This document shows, piece by piece, positions 55,103-64,000 of a DNA stretch of 64,000 bases (the stretch's first letter is position 1; every line of letters starts with the position of its first letter). The position numbers were made by a program, and so were the translations under genes. The notes under the pieces were generated by a model. It worked only from the letters and a program-made list of their open reading frames with translations, searched no databases and had not been told where the DNA came from. The DNA is from Sordariomycetes sp. S80-01Y (lineage: Eukaryota; Ascomycota; Sordariomycetes). The stretch lies in contig JAXQJY010000030.1 of assembly GCA_037042185.1 (NCBI GenBank), positions 434,001 to 498,000 on the forward strand, given 5' to 3'.

Positions 55103-57484
55103 TTATGATGATGACGCGGCAGCAACTTGGCCCTTAACCCAGGCCTCAAGTCCTCCCGCCGCAATGATCGCTTGGACATTCGCGGGTAGCTGGCCAACCT
55201 GCTCCGTCCACGTCTCGCCGCCCTCGCCCTCGGATACCTCGACAACGCTACGCTTCACATCCCACGTCAGCGTCCATCCGGTGCGCCGCGTCGGCGCCTT
55301 GCTGTTCTGGTCCGCGTCGCCAGTAGAGAAGCGCGCGCGCAGACGCTCCACGAGCTTCGGCACTTCCAGACCCATCAGTGCATTGTTGATGCTGTTGCGC
55401 GCAAAGATGTTGCCGAAGCTCCCCGCAACCACCAGCGGGATCTGGCGCGCCAGAAGCGCCGTCGCGGCCTGCTCGCGCGAGGAGCCGCACCCAAAGTTGA
55501 AGCCTGCCACGAGGATGTCGTTGGGCCGAGCGCTGGCGCCGAAGTCCGGGTCGTAGTTCTCCATGCACGCGGCCGCCATGTCCGCCTGCGACACCTGGTC
55601 CAGGTACGTCATGCGGCCCGGGTAGATAGCGTCGGTGTCGAGGTTGTCGGCGTCGCAGAAGAGGATTTCACCGCTGATACGCTCGGGGAACCCGGGCAGG
55701 ATCTGCGTGGCCGCTGAGTCGGACTCCGAGGCTTCGGGGGCGGCGGATTCGATTCGGTCGATGAGGGACTCCAGCTGCTCGACCATGTTGCCGAGATCGT
55801 TCAGAGGGCTGGCTGGCGCACCATTGCCGAAGCCGTGCACCACGCCCGACCAGCCCTCCGGCACCTCATGGGAGCCAGGTCCGGAAATGACGCCGCTGAG
55901 CGCACTGGCGGCAACGACCTCGGGACTGGCCAGGTAGGCCTTAGCGGAGCGTGCTCCAAGACGTCCCTTGAAATTGCGGTTACTGGCACTTATGCCGACC
56001 TCATTCGGCTCCAGCAAGCCCTTGCCGAGGCCGATACACATGGCACAACCTGATGGCAGCGCCTCGGCGCCCGCTTCTTGGAGAATCTGCCAGTCGCCGG
56101 CCTCCTCAGCCGCCTCCTGCTCTGGCAACGAGGCCGCGGCGATGTAGAGTTGGACGCCGTCCGCCACCTTGGGGACGACGCCGCCATTCGCCTCAGCGGC
56201 GTCTCTGATAACTTTAGCTGCAGCTGCCAAATCCGACGCGCGGCTGTTGGTGCAGCTCACGATGTACGCGCGGTTGACCTTGATGTTCTGCGGGGCCAGC
56301 TCGTTGAGCGGCGTGGCTATTTTAACCGAGTTGGGCCCTGAGACGTAAGGCGACAGGGTAGAGAGATCGAGGTAAAGCTGCTTAGCGTACTGGGCGCCCT
56401 CGTCCGCCATGAGGGGGTTGGCGAACAGCTCATCTACTCTCTCGTGTGTGATGCGTTGTCGCGTCGTCCGATCGTCGAGCATGGCGGCCTCGGTGGCCTT
56501 ACCTCGTAGCCAGCGTTCCAGGGTGCCATCGATGGGGAACAAACCCGTTAGCGCTCCCCACTCACAGCTCATGTTTGCTATGGTCATCCTGCTGTCTACC
56601 GATAGGCTCTCCATGGTCTCCTCGGAACCGGTAAACTCAAGGGCGTGGTTGAGCACGTCGCTCTTAAAAAGCCCGCATAGCGCGACGATAACGTCCTTGC
56701 CCGTCACGCCCTTCGGCAGGGTCCCCTTCAGCGTGACGCGCGCAATGGGCGGGATTTGCCACCACGTCCGTCCTGTCGCCAGGATGCTCGCGGCATCCGT
56801 GCGGACGATGGGCGTTCCGAGGCAGCCCACAGCGCCGTAGTGGGTGCTGTGCGAGTCCGAGGCCACGGCCATGGTCCCTGGCCATGCATATCCTTCCTCA
56901 ACCATGATCTGATGGCCGATACCTCGGCCCGCGGGGTACCGATCAATGCCGTGCTCCTTAGCAAACTCTTCGATGTCTGCATAGCGCTTCAGGTTGGCCG
57001 GGCTGGTGTCCTGTACGTTGTGATCGATTGTGAAGACGATCTGCCCAGGGCGCTTCACCTGCGTAGCCCCCATGGATTTGAACTTGGAAATGATGGCGTG
57101 AGAGTTATCGTGAGACATGGCTCGTTCGGGCTCGAGGCTGATGTAGTCGCCGCTCCTCACGAGCTTGCCCTCAGGGAGGCCGACAGCATAGCGCTGGACG
57201 ATCTTCTCCGTCAACGTCTGCGGCGTTTGCTTCTGAGGAACTTCGGAAGGGAACAGACTCTCTCCATGCGAGGAGAACGGCGGTGGTTTGACCGAGGTGG
57301 ACGTATTCGGGGAAGTGCTAGCGGAGCGGTAATGGGGGGTTGTCGAGAGCGATCGCAACTGGTGAGGCATCCGGCTCGACACTCGGCCGACAAACGGAGT
57401 CCGCCAGGACCGACACTTGAAGAGTTAGTTGGGATGGCTGCTTGAGAAGTACCTTTCGCGGGTACTCACTGGTCTGCATTTCAT
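55103..57484 (-). CDS. LYS4: Homoaconitase, mitochondrial (lysine biosynthesis)
   Basis: Converts homocitrate via homoaconitate to homoisocitrate in the fungal alpha-aminoadipate route to lysine. Proposed exon 1 is only 15 nt (57484-57470, MKCRP), intron 57469-57416 (54 nt, GTGAGT...branch CTAAC...TTCAAG, phase 0), exon 2 57415-55103; 775 aa, normal for the family. The joined N-terminus (CRSWRTPFVGRVSSRMPHQL) is Arg/Ser-rich and suits a mitochondrial presequence. The Fe-S cluster cysteines are in IVSCTNSRASD and SGCAMCIGLGKG. The swivel domain has FNFGCGSSREQAATALLARQ. Other marks are DSHSTHYGAVGCLGTPIVRTD and MSCEWGALTGLFPID. A non-ATG start at 57382 also opens the frame but is not credible. 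The mini-exon is inference. Confidence 0.93.
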
Positions 57485-59174
57485 CGTATGAAAGCAATTG
57501 GGCAGCGGGGCCACACTTTTGAGGTACATGGTGATGTTGTTTTGTCGACCATGACAAAAGCTGGTAAAGTTGCCGTACCCGAGGGACAGGAAAACTTTGG
57601 GGCTTCTTGCGAAAATCGGGGATTATGTCAGCGAAAGTCTTAGCTCGCTTACGCTCTATCCTATCCCACGTGTGCTAATTGGTCATCAATGAATCTTTGT
57701 CGGCGGCCACAGTACGTACCCTACGGGGGAATGCGGGTTGATGGACCCGTAGCTGTTGGTGCCTGAGGCAAGATCTTAGGGAAGAGGGCCCAGATCCCTG
57801 CTTGGTTACCCTGGACCTCCCAAGTAATTTATTTATTGGACCTGCTCTGTGGGGTGCTGGTGGTGATTGGGGTCGCATCTTGGTTTAACGATAGGCGGCC
57901 GTCTAGTCCTAGCGGCCAAGGTACTTGAAAGTAAGCCTGGATCTGGTCAAAAGCAAAGTTCCCATAATGTAGCTATCGTGAACCCTAGTAAGCGACTTCG
58001 AAGTTTGCTTAACATGATCCAAAGAGGAGCCAGCGAGAAAGAACTCCCTCGCGGAATGCCCAACCACGGCCAGTCATGTCCTAACCAGACATAAGCATGG
58101 TCACACTCAGCATCCTTATCTATCGGCAGTGATAGCAAACTACTGGGAAACCAGATTGGCAGAATCAGTTCTTAGTTATGAACAGCTGTACGTTCAAAAC
58201 CACATGATCCTATCACACAACAAGAATATTGGTTGAGTTTTACAAAACGCAAGATTTCCTTACTTGTTTTGGGAAGGCCCATTTTCTACCCATCAGATGA
58301 ACTCCGAATTGAACGGGTTCAATTATTTGTAGTCTTGTTTGACTTACAGAATGCGGCTACCAAATGGTGTTGTGTCTTCTGCATCGCCATTTGGACGCGT
58401 ATTTTGGCGAGTTATCGATGTCTGGAACGGCAACGAGATGCTTCATTTCCAGCACCACCTGGACAGGATGCGATGGTCGTGCTCCGTTGCGCACATAATG
58501 GCTGCGCTGGAGGGATGAAGAGCTGCATCACCCGGAATCATGCTTCACGCATACCTTTCGAGCCGACAAGCTGGACGGCCGTCCACAATTTGGACAGATG
58601 TCTGAGCCGGCCAAGCCGGATAGAGTCCGCCGAAACCTCATTTGGACACGGTCAATACGAGTAAAGAGCGGAATGGCCACGGAGTAATTCAAATACCACA
58701 GTCAACCACATGTCTGACGTGTATTGCCGACAACACTGACCCCGCATCACAGGGCTGGAATGAAGTAACGGCTGTGTGCTATAGCTTACCATGGAGTAAT
58801 GTTCAGGGGAAAGCCGTGTCTCACTACCATGACAGCGCGGGAGCCGAGTGACCGGTAGCGAAACAATTTTCTGGAGACTGGTTGAGTGAGCCCATAAATG
58901 TACCGAGACATCAATCTCAAGTGAATACCTCGAGGCTTAGTACACAGTGATCTAGGAGGGATCTCGTAAGTATTTCCGCGTTCCACAAGAGATAGCGAAT
59001 GCAAAATGGCAGAAGATGGAATCAGGAATGTAGCGCGTCCGTAGAGAACCATCAGCGTAGCTTGAAGTATAAAGGCCTGTGGGAATTGCGGTCGAGCGTG
59101 GCAGCACATGTCGCGGCGGAACTAGACGCTCCACGTCTTGAAACGCCTCTCTGTCTATTCAAGGCACCGAAACT
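57485..59174. other. Intergenic region upstream of the GLEYA protein
   Basis: About 1.7 kb. It holds the homoaconitase promoter on the left and, on the right, the GLEYA gene promoter with a TATA box at 59068-59073. Frames between 58.2 and 59.1 kb are short and not family-like. Confidence 0.5.
59068..59073 (+). promoter_or_regulatory. TATA box of the cysteine-module GLEYA gene
   Basis: TATAAA, 102-107 bp upstream of the ATG at 59175. Confidence 0.5.
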
Positions 59175-62099
59175 ATGAGGTTTCAAGGGATATGCATGAG
59201 CTTGGTAGCCTTGCTACCAGGTCTCATCAGTGCCAACGATTACCTCGCTTATACTGTCACCGAGACCAGCATTACATACGTCGGCCTTGGCCAATGTGAT
59301 GCTCTCTGCGCGGAACCGACTCCTTTCCCCAACCCTCCCGAGCAGCAACACAACTGTGCCGACTGTGAGCAAGGTCACGGCACTTACGAGCATGGCGGCC
59401 ACGGCGGTACGTCGGGCCAAGGGGTTCGTCACAAATGTCCCAACCAAGGGAAATGCAAGCCAGTGCCGTGGACACACCACAAGTACCCGTGCAAGGATGA
59501 ATGCAAGGCCTACGAGTTGGTCGAGACTTGCAACGCAAGCATCTGCTATATCGAGATCCCTGGCTTGGAACGTGGCTGCGAATCCGATGCCGACTGCAAC
59601 GAAGGCCAGGCCTGTGGCTCCAACCGCCTATGTGAACTGCTCAGCGGCCCTGCCTGTCAGGTCAACAATGACTGCCAAGAAGGCACAATTTGCAACACAC
59701 ACGACCATTGCGAGCCGTTCCTTGGTCCCGAGTGTAACGGGGATCAAGACTGCAGAAACAGACAGGTCTGCAGTCCGCAGGGGATCTGCGAGAACAGCTC
59801 TGGCCCCCGATGCGAGTCTTCGGATGATTGCCCACTGAACGAAGTCTGCAACCCTCTGGGCTTCTGCCAAGGTCCCATTCTGCCTCGCGAAGGCTGCCAG
59901 CACACTGCGGACTGTCCGATCGGAGAGTTCTGCACACAAGAAGGCCTGTGCGAGACCTCGCCGGGTGATGGATGCACTTCAAGCGCAGACTGCGATAGCG
60001 GCGAAACCTGCAACGAACAAGGTCTTTGCCAACGAGCGACCTTGCCCCGCTGCACGTCAGACTCTGACTGTGGTCGGGATGAAGTTTGTCAGGGCAGTGA
60101 ATGCCGTAAGGTCAACCCTCCGCAGTGTTCAGCGGATTCGGATTGCGGCGAAGCCGAGCGCTGCTTGAACGGGTCGTGCCAGCCCATTGAACTTCCGCAA
60201 TGCTCCGTCAATGAGGACTGCGAACAGGGAGAGGTTTGCGACGCCGATGGGACATGCCAAATCGCTCCTGGGTGCCAGGTAGATGCCGACTGCGAGCAAG
60301 GGGAGTTCTGCAATGGGAACAATGCTTGTGAGACCAGTCCACAAGGGTGTCGCCAGGATTCAGACTGCCCTGAAGGACAGGCGTGTGCTGAGACCGGCGT
60401 TTGTTTCGCTGCTCGTCGAGGATGTAAGGACGATTCCCAGTGCCCGGACAACCAAGTATGCAATAGCGGCGTGTGCGAAGACTCCGAGAACTGTCGTTCC
60501 GACTCAGACTGCTCAGGCAACCAGATTTGCAACGCCGGGGTCTGTGAAGTCCCAGAAGGCTGCCAGGCAGACTCGGACTGCCCCGACAACGAAATCTGCA
60601 GTGGAGGTGTTTGCCGCGCAGAAGATGAATGCCAAAGCGACTCGGATTGCGCCGGGAGCGAGGTCTGTACAGATGGAACCTGCCAGCCTGGAGAAGAATG
60701 CACCAGCGACTCAGACTGCTCAGGGGACGAGATATGTAACGCCGGTGTTTGTGAAGTCCCAGAGGGTTGTCAGTCCGACTCGGACTGCTCAGGGGACGAA
60801 GTATGCAACGCCGGTGTTTGTGAAGTCCCAGAGGGCTGCCAGGTAGACTCGGACTGCCCCGACAACGAAATCTGCAGTGGAGGTGTTTGCCGCGCAGAAG
60901 ATGAATGCCAAAGCGACTCGGATTGCGCCGGGAGCGAGGTCTGTACAGATGGAACCTGCCAGCCTGGAGAAGAATGCGCCAGCGACTCAGACTGCTCAGG
61001 GGATGAGATATGCAACGCCGGTGTTTGTGAAGTCCCAGAGGGCTGTCAGGAAGACGCAGACTGCCCAGGGAACGAGATCTGCAACGCCGGAGTTTGTGAA
61101 ACCTCAGAGGGCTGCCAGGTAGACTCGGACTGCCCCGACAACGAAATCTGCAGTGGAGGTGTTTGCCGCGCAGAAGATGAATGCCAAAGCGACTCGGATT
61201 GCGCCGAGAGCGAGGTCTGTACAGATGGAACCTGCCAGCCTGGAGGAGAATGCACCAGCGATGGCGATTGCGAGGACAACCAGACGTGTGAGGACGGCGT
61301 CTGTGTGGATGTGCCCGAGCCGGATTGTACAACCAACGCCGACTGCACAGGTGGCCTCGTCTGCAAGGATAATGTCTGTGCCGAGTGTACAGCAGATTCT
61401 GATTGCGACGCGAACCAGTCATGTGGCGATGGGGTCTGTCTCGATCCTCCCAACTGTACACCAGGAACGCAGTGGGAGTTCTTCAAGCTGGCTCAATCGT
61501 CATCCGACACCCAGAGCGAGCCGGGCAGAATTCCTCAGTATTCTGCAGCGAACCCCACGGACTGGGCGACAACATACGTCAACGTGCAGACTATACTTGA
61601 AGGCCAGACGCCTGACTTGACTGGGTCGGCTCGGACGTTCGGAATCACTCAATTCTGCTCAGCCCAGGACGCCACCATCTACGGACAACAGGCGAACTCG
61701 AACGTGGAATACAGCGTCATTCAGCATATCGGATATTTCCACCCGACGAAGGCGGGCACCTACTCATTCAGACCCAACAATGCTGATGAGGTCGTCTATT
61801 TGTGGCTAGGCGACAACGCCAAGTCCGGCTTCACTGTTGGCAATGCCGATGTCGTTGCTGTTGCAGATAACAATGGCCTCGGCGATCAGACACTTGCGTA
61901 CAATGTTCAAGACGCCGATGTTGGTGGATATGTTCCTTTCCGGTTACTCTGGATCAACACGCAAACATGTGGTCAATTCTCTTTGGTCGTCGACGATCCT
62001 GACGGGAATCAGATTGTGTCCCGAGGACTGCAATCGACTGATGATGCGTTTGGGTATGATTGCGGCGCCAATACGGTTGCGCCGCCTTTTGACTTCTAG
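59175..62099 (+). CDS. Secreted cysteine-module GLEYA-domain protein (adhesin-like)
   Basis: Single exon, 974 aa. Signal peptide about residues 1-20 (ends GLISA). Residues 21-130 form a separate Cys-containing N-terminal region. Then come 26 tandem modules of roughly 23 residues, each with four cysteines spaced C-x5-C-x5-C-x4/5-C and a core such as CQSDSDCSGDEVCNAGVC. The C-terminal 210 residues (from CTPGTQWEFF) form a GLEYA/PA14-like lectin domain: YFHPTKAGTYSFRPNNADEV, VYLWLGDNA, GGYVPFRLLWINTQTCGQFS, LVVDDPDG. GLEYA domains bind glycans in yeast flocculins and adhesins. No C-terminal hydrophobic tail for a GPI anchor is seen, so the protein is probably secreted or held by disulfides in the wall. 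Both other frames and the antisense strand stay open across the repeats as a side effect of composition. Confidence 0.9.
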   Translation: MRFQGICMSLVALLPGLISANDYLAYTVTETSITYVGLGQCDALCAEPTPFPNPPEQQHNCADCEQGHGTYEHGGHGGTSGQGVRHKCPNQGKCKPVPWTHHKYPCKDECKAYELVETCNASICYIEIPGLERGCESDADCNEGQACGSNRLCELLSGPACQVNNDCQEGTICNTHDHCEPFLGPECNGDQDCRNRQVCSPQGICENSSGPRCESSDDCPLNEVCNPLGFCQGPILPREGCQHTADCPIGEFCTQEGLCETSPGDGCTSSADCDSGETCNEQGLCQRATLPRCTSDSDCGRDEVCQGSECRKVNPPQCSADSDCGEAERCLNGSCQPIELPQCSVNEDCEQGEVCDADGTCQIAPGCQVDADCEQGEFCNGNNACETSPQGCRQDSDCPEGQACAETGVCFAARRGCKDDSQCPDNQVCNSGVCEDSENCRSDSDCSGNQICNAGVCEVPEGCQADSDCPDNEICSGGVCRAEDECQSDSDCAGSEVCTDGTCQPGEECTSDSDCSGDEICNAGVCEVPEGCQSDSDCSGDEVCNAGVCEVPEGCQVDSDCPDNEICSGGVCRAEDECQSDSDCAGSEVCTDGTCQPGEECASDSDCSGDEICNAGVCEVPEGCQEDADCPGNEICNAGVCETSEGCQVDSDCPDNEICSGGVCRAEDECQSDSDCAESEVCTDGTCQPGGECTSDGDCEDNQTCEDGVCVDVPEPDCTTNADCTGGLVCKDNVCAECTADSDCDANQSCGDGVCLDPPNCTPGTQWEFFKLAQSSSDTQSEPGRIPQYSAANPTDWATTYVNVQTILEGQTPDLTGSARTFGITQFCSAQDATIYGQQANSNVEYSVIQHIGYFHPTKAGTYSFRPNNADEVVYLWLGDNAKSGFTVGNADVVAVADNNGLGDQTLAYNVQDADVGGYVPFRLLWINTQTCGQFSLVVDDPDGNQIVSRGLQSTDDAFGYDCGANTVAPPFDF
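60571..61262 (+). repeat. 276-bp higher-order tandem repeat inside the GLEYA gene
   Basis: Copies start at 60571, 60847 and 61123, exactly 276 bp (92 codons, four cysteine modules) apart. The first about 205 bp of copies 1 and 2 differ at only about four sites by eye, and about 130 bp of copy 3 differ from copy 2 at about two. The fourth module of each copy is more diverged. The near-identity at silent sites points to recent duplication or gene conversion. Confidence 0.9.
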
Positions 62100-63034
62100 C
62101 TTAGGATGAGGTAGCTTTCGGGAGGAGGTGGCTTTCATCGAGGCCTCACGAACAGAGTGTCTTGTCTTACGCCAACCTAGGCCTAAGGCCGCATGTAGGG
62201 CAGGGCCTGTGCGAAGCCAAGGGCGGATGTTGACGGAAAGTGAACAGAGAATTTTACGAAGCATTGATTGACCCTGTCTTGTGCAACACCCAGTAGCTAT
62301 GGAGACAGCCTCAGGCTACCTACCCGTGACCAAGATGCTTCATTTTCAAGAGCAGCGACTGGCATCATGGCTGCCTCTCCGTAGTACGTGCTGCTAGCTT
62401 TGTCCCCCATGAACCATTCCCTTCACCCCTCACCCTCGCCTTTAGTCCTCATTGCGACGCATCAGGAGTTATGGTGAAAATCCAAGCTATGATCCCGGCG
62501 ACATCACCCGGGGTTCGGCGCTTGCAGAGGCGATTCGCAACAAAACAGACAGAAATGGCGACTAGCACGTGTAGCCTTATAAAGTGGATGAGGATGGGGT
62601 TCCGCTACTCAAACGCATGAAGGCAGACTTTCGATTATGCATTTCCCTCAAGACCAGGTTAACACACGATGTAATCATCCAAGTTCCCACGGAGCCGCTG
62701 TACCTCATTTTATCTGGAACAAACATGAATCTGGCCCGTCTTGCTGTCCCCTCTACGTTATAGCTCGAGATTTAGATGGGCTCGCTCGTCGTGAGTCAGC
62801 ATGTGGGGAGGACATGGCCATTGCCCGCGGAGGCTTCCCCAGCCCACCCGTGTCGCGCGATTGGCTGGGGCAGGAGAGCAGTTGGCGTATTTTCCCCCGG
62901 GGGCCCACGGCGATGTCGCAATTGAGCTCACCGGCTCCTGAGTGAAATAGCCTCGACATCCTCTCATTTGTCCATTGTCCACGACCTGAATGTCTAGATC
63001 TGCGTGATCTGGACTGTCTGTATCGGGGGAATTC
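62100..63034. other. Intergenic region
   Basis: 935 bp between the GLEYA stop and the aminotransferase start. It holds a 3' UTR and promoter. No gene or RNA recognised. Confidence 0.5.
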
Positions 63035-64000
63035 ATGTCGCTCCTCGCCACAACCGCAGCACCCATCAGAAGCGCTCTCCGTCCAGGTCCAGCAGCCGTA
63101 ACCCTCAAGGCCTCCCGCGCCCTTCACTCATCCCCAACCGCAACCATGGCCTCTCTCCCTCCACTGTCTTCCAAAATCTCCCCGGCAGCTCGTGTCAGCG
63201 GCCAGCGCAAGGATGTCTGGTCCATCATCAACGAGGCCGCCGAGTCGTCCCCCAACCAACCCATCGTCAACATGGGTCAAGGGTTCTTCGGATACAACCC
63301 GCCGCCCTTCATCCTCAATGCCGCCAAAGCTGCTCTGGATCAGGTGGCGTGCAACCAGTACTCGCCGACCAAGGGCAGGCCGAGGCTGAGGAAGGCGATC
63401 GCGGATGCATACAGCCCGAAATGGGGAAGGCAGCTGGATCCGGAGAAGGAGGTCACCATCACAACGGGGGCGAACGAGGGCATGCTGAGTGCCTTCATGG
63501 CGTTTGTGGAGGAGGGAGATGAAGTCATTGTGTTTGAGCCCTTCTTCGATCAGTGAGTCTTTGTCTGCGGAAGGGAGCGAATGGGGTAGCTGACAGGGCA
63601 AAGATACATCAGCAACATCGAGATGCCGGGTGGCAAGATCGTCTATGTGCCCATGCACCCGCCCGAGACTGGGGCTACGAAGACGTCCTCGGCAGCGGAT
63701 TGGACCATTGACTTTGATGAGCTGGAGGCGGCCATCACGCCCAAGACCAAGATGATCGTCCTCAACACTCCCCACAACCCTGTTGGCAAGGTCTACTCGA
63801 AAGCTGAGCTCCAGAAGATCGGCGACCTCTGCGTCAAGAACGAGATCATCATCCTCTCGGACGAAGTCTACGACCGGCTGTACTACGTACCCTTCACACG
63901 CATCGCGACCCTGTCGCCCGAGATCGAGCGTTTGACTCTGACCGTCGGCTCCGCGGGCAAGAACTTCTACGCTACCGGCTGGCGCGTGGGCTGGCTCATG
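63035..64000 (+). CDS. BNA3: Kynurenine aminotransferase-like PLP enzyme, cut by window end
   Basis: Class I/II aminotransferase of the kynurenine--oxoglutarate transaminase (Bna3/KAT) group; it converts kynurenine to kynurenic acid and may act on other amino acids. Exon 1 63035-63552, intron 63553-63604 (52 nt), exon 2 from 63605 beyond the edge. The first 37 residues are Arg/Ser/Ala-rich (RALHSSPTATM), a likely mitochondrial presequence, and a second in-frame ATG (MASLPPLSS) could give a cytosolic form. Marks: VNMGQGFFGYNPPPFI, QYSPTKGRPRLRKAI, TTGANEGMLSAFMAF, LNTPHNPVGKVYS, ILSDEVYDRLYY, and SAGKNFYATGWRVGW with the PLP lysine. The last about 100 residues are missing. Confidence 0.92.

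Noticed and set aside
60208-61461. 417-residue antisense frame and other-frame plus-strand ORFs across the cysteine-module array
   Set aside because: The GC-rich repeat lacks stops in several frames; only the 59175 frame has a signal peptide, regular cysteines and a C-terminal domain.

Overview
This window reads as nuclear DNA of a filamentous ascomycete (Pezizomycotina, most likely a Sordariomycete; order not resolved). The basis is short GT-AG introns (44-104 nt) with CTRAC-like branch points, a HET-domain gene, a fungal-type shugoshin, mitochondrial homoaconitase, a GLEYA-domain surface protein and DUF2293 and Fta2-type families. No ribosomal RNA, convincing tRNA, CRISPR array, or transposon or virus-like element was recognised. 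Exon boundaries below were chosen by hand from splice signals, reading-frame continuity and family knowledge; no transcript data or database searches were available.

Layout. 0-4.5 kb: housekeeping genes (shugoshin, retromer VPS29, ubiquitin C-terminal hydrolase). 4.7-6.0 kb: a secreted repeat protein with a signal peptide, a 9-residue repeat and dibasic KR sites, which looks like a Kex2-processed repeat protein. 6-9.3 kb: gene-poor. 9.3-18.7 kb: RRP12 ribosome-biogenesis factor, a five-exon DUF2293 protein and a membrane-anchored arylsulfotransferase-like protein, with a telomere-like repeat at 16.2 kb. 18.7-27 kb: a gene-poor stretch holding a divergent pair, an Fta2/kinase-like gene and an unrecognised nuclear-looking protein. 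27-29 kb: a glutamine-rich bZIP factor. 29.4-34.7 kb: a divergent GH95 alpha-L-fucosidase and sugar transporter, probably a carbohydrate-use pair. 34.7-36.7 kb: a HET-domain gene.

36.7-45 kb is accessory in character: a cytochrome P450, a 5'-truncated alcohol dehydrogenase relic and an NmrA-like oxidoreductase. 45-64 kb returns to longer and mostly conserved genes: a membrane-anchored histidine-phosphatase-like protein with a changed signature motif, a KDM4/JMJD2-type histone demethylase, a kinase with HSD in place of HRD, homoaconitase (lysine biosynthesis), a 974-residue cysteine-rich GLEYA protein with 26 modules and a recent 276-bp DNA-level duplication, and a kynurenine aminotransferase cut by the right edge.

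The most interesting items are the Kex2-type repeat precursor, the cysteine-module GLEYA protein, and the divergent kinase-like/unknown pair in the gene-poor block at 22-25 kb.
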